This document shows, piece after piece, positions 40,156 through 48,900 of a DNA stretch of 64,000 nucleotides. The stretch covers positions 930,001-994,000 of the forward strand of contig BCJU01000002.1 of assembly GCA_001600355.1 (NCBI GenBank), written 5' to 3'. Each line of letters starts with the position of its first letter. Position 1 is the stretch's first letter. A model generated the notes under the pieces. That model ran no database searches. It saw only the letters and a list, made by a program, of their open reading frames with translations, and was not told where the DNA came from. Source of the stretch: Meira nashicola (lineage: Eukaryota; Basidiomycota; Exobasidiomycetes; Exobasidiales; Brachybasidiaceae). Position numbers and translations under genes: made by a program.

Positions 40156-42633
40156 TCAAACTTTCTCCTTCTTCTTGTCTTTTTTACTTGCTTTCTCTTC
40201 TTTCTCTTTCTTTGACTTCTTAACAGAAGAAGTAGAAGCCTCACTGACATCCTTGTCCTCATCACGATTTCGCTTCTTCTTGCGCTCAGATTCCACTTTT
40301 ACCTCATCTGTGTCTCCTGGACCTGCTTCGTCATTTGTATCTTTCGAAGCAGCAGCTGCGGCCATTGCAGCCGCTTTTTTACGCTCACGCTCACGTTTAC
40401 CTGCTTTCTTTGGTTTGATTGCATTTGCACCAGTTCCCTCTCCATTGCCATAAATTGAACCACCAAATTGTTCGGCCATCTCTTTTCGCTTTCCCTTATA
40501 AAGACCTCTTCGGAAATCTCTTAATCGATTTTTAAGATCGGCAGGTGCACGTTTAGAATTGCCCATACGATATGGTTGGAAATTTTTCAAGCTTACAACT
40601 TTGTTCAATTCAGCATCATCTGCCAACAAAATTTCGACTGGTGTTAAGCCATAATCAGTTTTTGCAACTTCTGTATATTTGAATCTTGTAGGTTGATCAC
40701 CAATCATATCTTCGTATTCTAATCCATAATATTCATTCATCATTTCCTCCATCTTCTTCTTTCTCTCTTGAGGATTCAAGTGTGTGAGGTCTTCCGATTT
40801 CACTGGAGCTTTGTTCGTCGTTGTATTTGCAGTCTCAGCGTCCATTTCATCGGCGTCCACAACCATATCATCATCATCTTCATTATCTTCCTCAGCTTTG
40901 CGTGCTTTTGCCTTTTCGCGCTTTTTAAGCTTCTTCTTCTCCGCTTTGGATAGTTTTTTGCCAGATCTTTCATCTTCATTGCCGTAATCATCATCATCTT
41001 CAACATAATCTGCATCCATCACAATACGTTCTCCGTCTTCATCAACGAAAGCAGACGCTTTAGGCTCTTTGGCCTTACTCTTTCCTTTATCGGCCTTTTT
41101 CGCCTTTGAAGATTTGGGATTGCTCGACTCTTCATATTGCTCTTGCTCTCGCAAAATATCTGAGATATCAATATCATCATCCCATGTAGGCTTCTCGCCA
41201 TCATCTTCTTCGTGATCACCGTCCTCGCCATAATAGTCATCATTGAATGCTTGTGCCATGAGCTTGTCATGTTCGTCAGGATCAAAGTCTGCATTTAGAT
41301 CTAATTGATCAAAGTTCACAGCAGTACTTCCTGTAGCTTCTTTTAATGTTTTTAGGCGATCGACAATAGACTTTCTCTTTAAATCACGCATCTTGTCAAG
41401 ATCATTCCGTTTCTTTTCTTTCTCTTGAGCTTTACGTAATGCTCTTTCTTCACGTTCACGTTTACGTTTGTTCTCTTGACGTCTTGCACTACCTTCGATC
41501 ATACGTGCATAAGATTGAATTTGAGGATTCAATTGACCATCTTCCATTTCTTGGAATCGGAAATTGTATGCTGTTTCAAATGCTTCAGCTCTTGAATCAA
41601 AAGAGTCATCTGTCTCTGCATCACTTTCAACATCTTCATCTCCCTCAATCTTCTCAGATGATTTCTTGCCATTTTTACGTGATACTTTTGGTGCTGCTTG
41701 TGGATTGTCCATCCATCCACGATTGAGAACGTAATTTACCAAGAAATCTTCATTTTCTTTCTCATTTCCTTGTTCATGCATACTGATATGCTTGCGCTCT
41801 CGAACTGGAGCAGATGTTGCAGTTGACACATTGTCTCCCGCAGCTGCTTCTTCCGCTTGACTTCGAAGAATATCGCGAATTTCATCTTCTTTTCCGCCTA
41901 GAACATCTAGTAAATATTTGCGATAACTTTCAGGATCGTCACCATCTTCTTCGAGATGCTTTCCATCTGCTTTTTTGGTAAAGAATTCTTCTTCTTCATC
42001 ACCGTCAACAATATTATGGAAAGCACTGGTTACGTCTTTTCTAAGTTTTTCTTGTTCTTGATTGTGTGATAGGATGGCTGTGCTTGCTTCTTCGTCATCA
42101 TAACCAGGCCTTTCATCTGACCTACGTTCAATCATTGTCGCTTCAGCTAATGCTTTAGCCGGATCTTCAGAAGTTTTTAGAAGTTCTTGTATTCTTGCTC
42201 TTTGATAATTTGCCAAAGTGACTTTTTTACCTGATCCATTACCCATACTTATCCTTTTCGGTAATAATTTAGATACCGCAGCATTCTTTCTCTCTTCATC
42301 AAAAATACGTTTTCCCGCTTGATAAATGCTTTCATCCTTTCTTCTAATTTTCGCCAGAGTAGATAAAATGGCTGCATCAACATCCGCTGTCATTTGATCA
42401 CCTTCTTCGTCTTCTGTTTCATCATCACTGCTACTATCATCATCTCCTTCCTGATTATGTTGTTGTTCTTCTAGTCTATGCAATTCAGCACGTTCTTTGT
42501 TATGCTGAAAACGTTGAGCATATTCTTTATTAATTTGTAATCCTGTATCATTTTCATCATCGCTATATTGTTCTACAATGTCCACTCGATTTTTATCACC
42601 ATCACTGGATTCAGAATCCGAAAACAGCTCCAT
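40156..42633 (-). CDS. KRI1: KRI1 nucleolar ribosome-assembly protein
   Basis: Needed for 40S subunit synthesis in yeast. 825 residues from the ATG at 42633 (open frame extends upstream to a non-ATG codon). Recognised by the N-terminal MELFSDSES, INKEYAQRFQHNKERAELHR (about 33-52), the central FETAYNFRFQEM, and the C-terminal family motif YGLEYEDMIGDQPTRFKYTE followed by YGLTPVEILLADDAELN and VSLKNFQPYR. Between these lie alternating Lys/Glu-rich segments; the C-terminal tail is Lys-rich (KKSKKEKEEKASKKDKKK), typical of nucleolar proteins. Yeast Kri1 is 591 residues. Start codon is 286 bp from that of UTP20 on the other strand. Confidence 0.95.
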   Translation of the reverse strand: MELFSDSESSDGDKNRVDIVEQYSDDENDTGLQINKEYAQRFQHNKERAELHRLEEQQHNQEGDDDSSSDDETEDEEGDQMTADVDAAILSTLAKIRRKDESIYQAGKRIFDEERKNAAVSKLLPKRISMGNGSGKKVTLANYQRARIQELLKTSEDPAKALAEATMIERRSDERPGYDDEEASTAILSHNQEQEKLRKDVTSAFHNIVDGDEEEEFFTKKADGKHLEEDGDDPESYRKYLLDVLGGKEDEIRDILRSQAEEAAAGDNVSTATSAPVRERKHISMHEQGNEKENEDFLVNYVLNRGWMDNPQAAPKVSRKNGKKSSEKIEGDEDVESDAETDDSFDSRAEAFETAYNFRFQEMEDGQLNPQIQSYARMIEGSARRQENKRKREREERALRKAQEKEKKRNDLDKMRDLKRKSIVDRLKTLKEATGSTAVNFDQLDLNADFDPDEHDKLMAQAFNDDYYGEDGDHEEDDGEKPTWDDDIDISDILREQEQYEESSNPKSSKAKKADKGKSKAKEPKASAFVDEDGERIVMDADYVEDDDDYGNEDERSGKKLSKAEKKKLKKREKAKARKAEEDNEDDDDMVVDADEMDAETANTTTNKAPVKSEDLTHLNPQERKKKMEEMMNEYYGLEYEDMIGDQPTRFKYTEVAKTDYGLTPVEILLADDAELNKVVSLKNFQPYRMGNSKRAPADLKNRLRDFRRGLYKGKRKEMAEQFGGSIYGNGEGTGANAIKPKKAGKRERERKKAAAMAAAAASKDTNDEAGPGDTDEVKVESERKKKRNRDEDKDVSEASTSSVKKSKKEKEEKASKKDKKKEKV

Positions 42634-42918
42634 CCTGAGTTTTGTATTGAAGCAATTGATGGTGTCTGAGTTGTGGTAGGAAGAACTTCTTGGGAGTAGT
42701 AGCACGCCTCCACGACTCTAAATTTTTTTTCCCTCGGAAGACGGGTTTCCAAACTTTTTTTTTTTTGGAAGATTATTTTGCACAAAATTTTAGCACTCTT
42801 CTCTTGCATACGCAGAATTATTACTACGCTCTGAGTAGAAGAGCATTCATTGACTTTGAGAAGAATTTGGAGTTGAAGTTCATCATTCATCAGCCTTGAA
42901 AAGTGGCAATCGATCACA
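42634..42918. promoter_or_regulatory. KRI1/UTP20 shared divergent promoter
   Basis: 285 bp between two divergent ribosome-assembly genes. It contains a perfect AAAATTTT palindrome (42784-42791) and long T-runs (42722-42730, 42755-42766). In yeast the ribosomal RNA processing element (RRPE) has the core AAAAATTTT, so co-regulation of the pair is a reasonable inference. Confidence 0.6.
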
Positions 42919-45900
42919 ATGGCGCCTTCTGCTGGTGGAAAAGGGAGAAAGACTGTCTCCAGAGAAGCTCGTTATAAGAAGATCAAAGCAGCAGAAGCAG
43001 CAGCAAGAACATCGAATGCTAACAAGAATGTTGGTATTTCTCTAGACAAAGGCAAAGGAAAGGCAAAAAAGTCAAATGATGATATAGAAGAAGATCCTCA
43101 TCCATTTCGTTATAAATCTTTCAACGATAGACTCGCATCTGTGCACATCAATGTGGCCACCAACCTTGGAAGAAGTGGCACTGGTGCTTTAGCAGGCTTG
43201 GACGGCCATGGATTAGTACCGATGGCATCTACCAGTCTTAAAAAGCAAGATGGAAAAGATGATGATGAGAGCGAGGAAGAAGAAGATGATATGGAAGGAG
43301 AAGCAGCTCTACACGCAAAGACTTCGTTCGGCATTGCTTTGCAAACGTGGAAAGAGCTCAATCTATCGTTACCCTTTACTTCTATGGCACAACGAATTCA
43401 ACCTCTATCGCTTTCGTTGCCTTTGCTGCTTCACAATCAACATACCATCACGAAACTTCTGCATGATACCCTGTTTGATGCTTATCCAGATTCATATTTA
43501 GCCTATGAGCCGGTGTTAGACTTGATTCCTAGATTGGCAAACGATTTGGGATCGGCCTTCTTGCCGTCATATGTTGAGCTATTAAGTGCAATTTTACGCA
43601 TTACAACGATTGACAAACTTAACACAGAGGGTCAAGAGTATACTGCCGCCTTGATTGTAGAAAGGTCGTTCGAGAGTATGGCTGCAACACTAAGATGCAT
43701 GGCACCTTTTGTTTTGCGTGAACAGCAAAGCAAAGAAGGTGAGACCAAAGATTGGTTAGAGATCACATGGCACCTTATAAGACCATTTTTAGGATTTCAA
43801 GAATCTTGGATTTCTCAAATTGCAGTAGATCAAGATAGAATGGATGTAGTCGAAGAATCAATTCCTACACAAACACCAATTCCCAGACGAAAAAAGATTC
43901 CGACACATACTCGCCGTTTTGTATCAGAAGCAATCGCCCATCTTGTGCGTAGAGCAAAGGCGAATCAATTACATCGTGTAGCACAAGTGATGATGGAAGA
44001 CGTTACAAAAGCAATGAAAGCTGGACAAGATCAGAGTAGCACAAAACAAAGCGCGATCAGAAGATTTGCTTCGGGTGTTGCTGGTATTTGGGCCGAAGTA
44101 GCCAAATCTGTCGAAGGCCGCATTCATTCAATGGCACCTACTCATCTACAAGCAGCACTGCTGACTGATGTTACCTTTTCATCCTCTCAAGAAGATTCGA
44201 GTGCTCACAAAGCCCGCATTTTGGTAGGAGTATATCTCATTACATCATTATGTCACCATGCTCAAGCTGCAGAGTTGGCCCCAATTTTTGGTTGGTTATC
44301 TCGGTCACTCGAGAGTGAATTGGAAAAGTTGGAGTCAAGCAACAACAAAGTTTCCGAGAAGGTTTTACTGATGCAAAACATTCATCAGAATGTTGAGTGG
44401 ATGATCGCTTATATCGGTACAAGAAAAGGAAAACGGGTCAATGATGAGATCAAGTCAAACATTTTCGGTATAATATTGCGACTGGCAAAGCTCACTTCAG
44501 CACTCGATATCAAGAAGGATGCTAGGCATGCTGCGTTGCTCGCATCTCTTGTTCAATTGATCAGTATTGCCTTACCGATTGCTCGTATTCAGGACTTGAT
44601 TGGGAATGGCTTAAAGATCATCGAAGAACTTGCTACAGATTCTAGAAAGGACCACATTCCAATAGCATTCTCTGCAGTGGTCTCTTCTTTGGCATCGCTG
44701 GAATTCAGCGGCTATCAACAAGTAGTGATGCCTTCTGTTCTTCGCGTGACATCGGGATTGCTGGAACGGAATGATTCAGACGAGCCAAGATCCACCATCG
44801 GCTTCTCCGATGCTGTACAGTTGCTCGCCACTTTAGATCATCAAGGAGTTTTGGATACAGTGACTCAACAAGCACCAACGGCAATGATCACCCGATGGCA
44901 GAATGTCTTGGCAAATGCCGTTGAGAAGATCGCTTCTGACATTACGACTATATTATCTTCCAAGTCCACCTTTGATTCAGAGTTATTGTCATCCGAACAG
45001 ATTGCATGTATCTCTTTGGCAGGGATCATACCTTCTTCCAGAGTAGATTCGACTATTGATGGACTATGTGCCTTTTTGAGCACTCTAGCGAAATTCAACA
45101 TCAAGAAGGAGAAGGATGTCAAACCGGCCATCAATCCGAATAGTCTGATTTCGATGGCTCTGCATTCGCTCAGCAGACTTGTTGATCGACATGATAAAAA
45201 GGCGGCGCTTTATGCAATTGCCAGTCTAGCACAAAATTGCTCGCTGGAAGAATTACTCATCGATCGAGCCTACAATCGCTTGTTGGTCATACGTACAGCT
45301 CAGTTTATTAAAGCAGCAAAGGAACAAGGAGCATCTATCAAATTTTCACAACCAAGCGACTTAGCAACAGCTCTAGAATCTAGCGCTGCATCAGCTGATG
45401 AAGAATTACGTTTGGCCGCCCTGCAAATTCTCTCATTTGCTTCATTTGATGATTCATCATCAAGACCTTCAGTATTTGCACAATTGGCAGAAGTAGAAGA
45501 GAAAGGCTTAATAGTTGAAACAATAAGAGAGAGAAACGTTTTACTCCGTTCGATTGGTCGTAATCTTGCAAGGCTTCAAATTACTACAACAGAGGAAACT
45601 AGACCAAAGTGGTTCAATTCATCTACCATAAAGTTCACCATTCGCGTAATGGTATCTACGATGAAGCTCAATTTACGTCCTTTATGGGAAGAAGCACGCA
45701 AAGGATTGATCGATCTTAGTGTGCAATTTGGACAAGAGGTATGGGCTATTGCTTTCGAAGAATTGACGAAAGCTTCTGTTTCATCTTATGAGCAACCTAG
45801 AATTGATTCAGATCACGAAGAAGAATCAAAGTGGATCTTTCTCGACGAAGAGTTGGGCTATTCTGATGAGACCATCGACAAGCAATTTCAAGATCCTCAA

Positions 45901-48900
45901 TTGGTATCAAGGAGAGATTTGGTCACATCTACAGCACAACAAATAGCTTCGGGACGCTGTGTAGAGAAGCAATTGAGGGATGATGAAGCTCAGCATGGAC
46001 GTCTGGATTTGATCAATTATCAAGTACAGATCTTGGCTCTCTTCACATCTCTTGCCTCAATGGCCGAACGTAATAATGCCTTATTGATACAACACTTCTT
46101 CCGCACTATTGTCGATAGACCGGACTTGGAATTGAATGAAGACGAATCCGATGGAGAAGATGAAACTGACGTTGAGGAAATGGAAGTCAATGTAGATGGA
46201 GAGACAAACGAGAGCAAACAGTCCGACGAAAACCGTATCACTCTTACACGCAACCAGCGCCGCGACCAGCTTTGTGCATATCTTGAAACATTTGCCCAAT
46301 TCAGTAACCCCAAAGCATTATATCGGAGCGCTGATGTCCATGCTTATTTGCACAAATTATGCACCCAAGGTGATCCAAAGATTCAAAGATTAGCACTCAA
46401 CGTAATCTTACAATGGAAGGATCCTGCACATACAGCAAATGCGGACCTTCTCAAAAACTTGTTGAATCCAAGTCAATTCCGAGAACAGCTCACTTCAGTA
46501 GTCCTTGCCAATAATGCAGAAAGTACGATTCAACCTGGACACCGAGCTGGTCTTTTGCCTCTCTTATTACGGATCATGTATGGCCTCATCATTTCCAAAT
46601 CGAGCCGGATCAGTGGACAAGCAAATCGAAAATCTGCAATCTTGACCACTTTGGCTGATCTTGAGCCAGAAGATTTGAAGCCTTTCATCGAAGTCATGTT
46701 GGAGCCGTTCGATGATTTATGCGGACCTGTTGATGATAGCGCCTTTGTTCTGAACGATAATGCACCATCGGCCTCCCAACGAGTTCAAAGCGGTTATATT
46801 GCATTATTGGAAGATGTATTGAAATACTTGGGCTTACGTATCATACCCTTTTGGCAGGATTTAATTCGTGTACTACTCAACATCACACATCATGCTTCAT
46901 TAAGAGCAGCAGAGAAAGGTCCCGGAAAATCATCACAGATTGAACGGAATATACGACAGAATGGTCTAAGGAGATTGAACGACTTCTTCCGTCAACCGAC
47001 AGATGCGTTTGAATGGCAACTATTCCTTCCTGCAATCTTTCAAAATCTAATCAGTCCCAGATTACCAGCATTGCGCAGCGAAAGTATCCAAAGTCCGTCG
47101 GTTGTACTTGAAATCGTACATACATGGTCAAGCAAACGTTCTTCAGTGATCAATCTTGTGCAATACGATTCATCCTTATTGCCAAATATCACTAGCTGTT
47201 TGGAAGTAAGCGGGGTAAAGCCGTCAGTCATCATTCGTATCCTTGACATCATGGATAATATTGTAACTTATGGAGAGGATCAAGATGAGGATGAAGGAGA
47301 TTCAGATCAAGAGAATATCTCAGCTATAACTGTCAGAGAGCGTATTGTGCTGCCATATGTCTCAACAATGTTGAAAGGTATTGATGCTTTGATACGAAGG
47401 TGTGATGCAGCTACACCAACAGAAGCAAAATCACTAGGACGAGACGAAATGCTACGCCGATTGCTCGACCTTCTTTCACGTATGGCTTCGTATGTGACCA
47501 AGCCGGACGATATCTCCTCTCTATTCTCTCTTTTAGGTCCACTACTACGCAAAAGTAATGCCATCATTTCGGAAAAGAGCAAAGCAGACGTATTGAAGGT
47601 TTTGGAAAAGTTGATGCCAGTATGGCTGACCGACAAAAGTGCAACAAAAGACAATGTGTATGCTCTATATTCGATCTTTGCCGCCTTATTTTCGAAATTA
47701 CGTGGTCGTATTTCTAGAACAATTTTGGTTAGAGCTTTTTCACAGTTTGGCAAGTATGATAACTCTCTCGCACAAACAATTACTTGGAGCGGAGATTTGA
47801 ACGCCTTTGACGAAAAAAGAATGCAAGAGTACGATTTTGATCGTCGATTAGGAGCATTTGATTCAATCAGTGTAGAGAGCGAAGCAGGAAGACAGATGCG
47901 TTTAGCACTTTCGCCTCTACACTGGTCACCTCTGTTGCACAACTTTGTCTACTTTATTCAAGATCCTGATGAATTGGCTGTCCGAGCAAGTTCTGGAACA
48001 GCGATTCGTAGATTTATTGATACGTATCAATTTCATCTAGAGCAAGAAAAATTATCTCAAACTCACGAACACAGCACAATTCTGAACGATCTTCAAAAGC
48101 TCTTTACGGGTGTAGTATTCTTGGGATTACGACGCTCTTTGCGAGCACAATCGGATTTGGTCAGACGTGAGGCTGTTGAAACAATTGGACATGCAGTGGC
48201 GCAACTTTCACCTCATTTATCCTTCTTGGCCGAAATGAAGGGCTTATTATTTGAAGGAGATGAAGAAGCTAATTTCTTCAATAATATCGAGCATATTCAG
48301 GTTCATCGTCGTTTAAGAGCATTAACACGATTAGGACAAGAAGCCTTATTGGGACATATCAAGAGTCGAACAATACTTGATGTCTTTATGCCATTAGTTG
48401 AACATTTTTTGCTTACAGAACACAACCATGGTGATGGAAATTTGATTCAAAAAGTGGTAGAGGTTTTGGGACAATTAACCAGTCAATTGAAGTGGGGACC
48501 ATACAATGTTTTGCTATGGAAATATCTTTCTTATCAGAGCACCAAAAGCGACAAAGGTGGTAAAGATGATGATTCTAAGGCGAAGGAGAAAGTTACAGAA
48601 AAAGTCGCAGTACGTGCAGCAATGTGCATTTTGGACAATTTCCATTTCGACATGGATGAAGATGTGATTGGAGCAATGCAAGAGCAAAAGGATGATGACG
48701 GTCAAGAAGATCAAGAGGAAGAGATTGAAGAACGCGATGAAGAGCAAGAAATTATACGATCAGAAGCAATGGCACAATCAAGAAAAGTGTTAGATGCCGT
48801 CAGGAATCGTTTATTGCCACGCTTGATCGAATGTCTTGATCTGAAAGATGAGATGGAAGACACAGTTAGACTACCTATCGCTATCGGAATTGCACGTATC

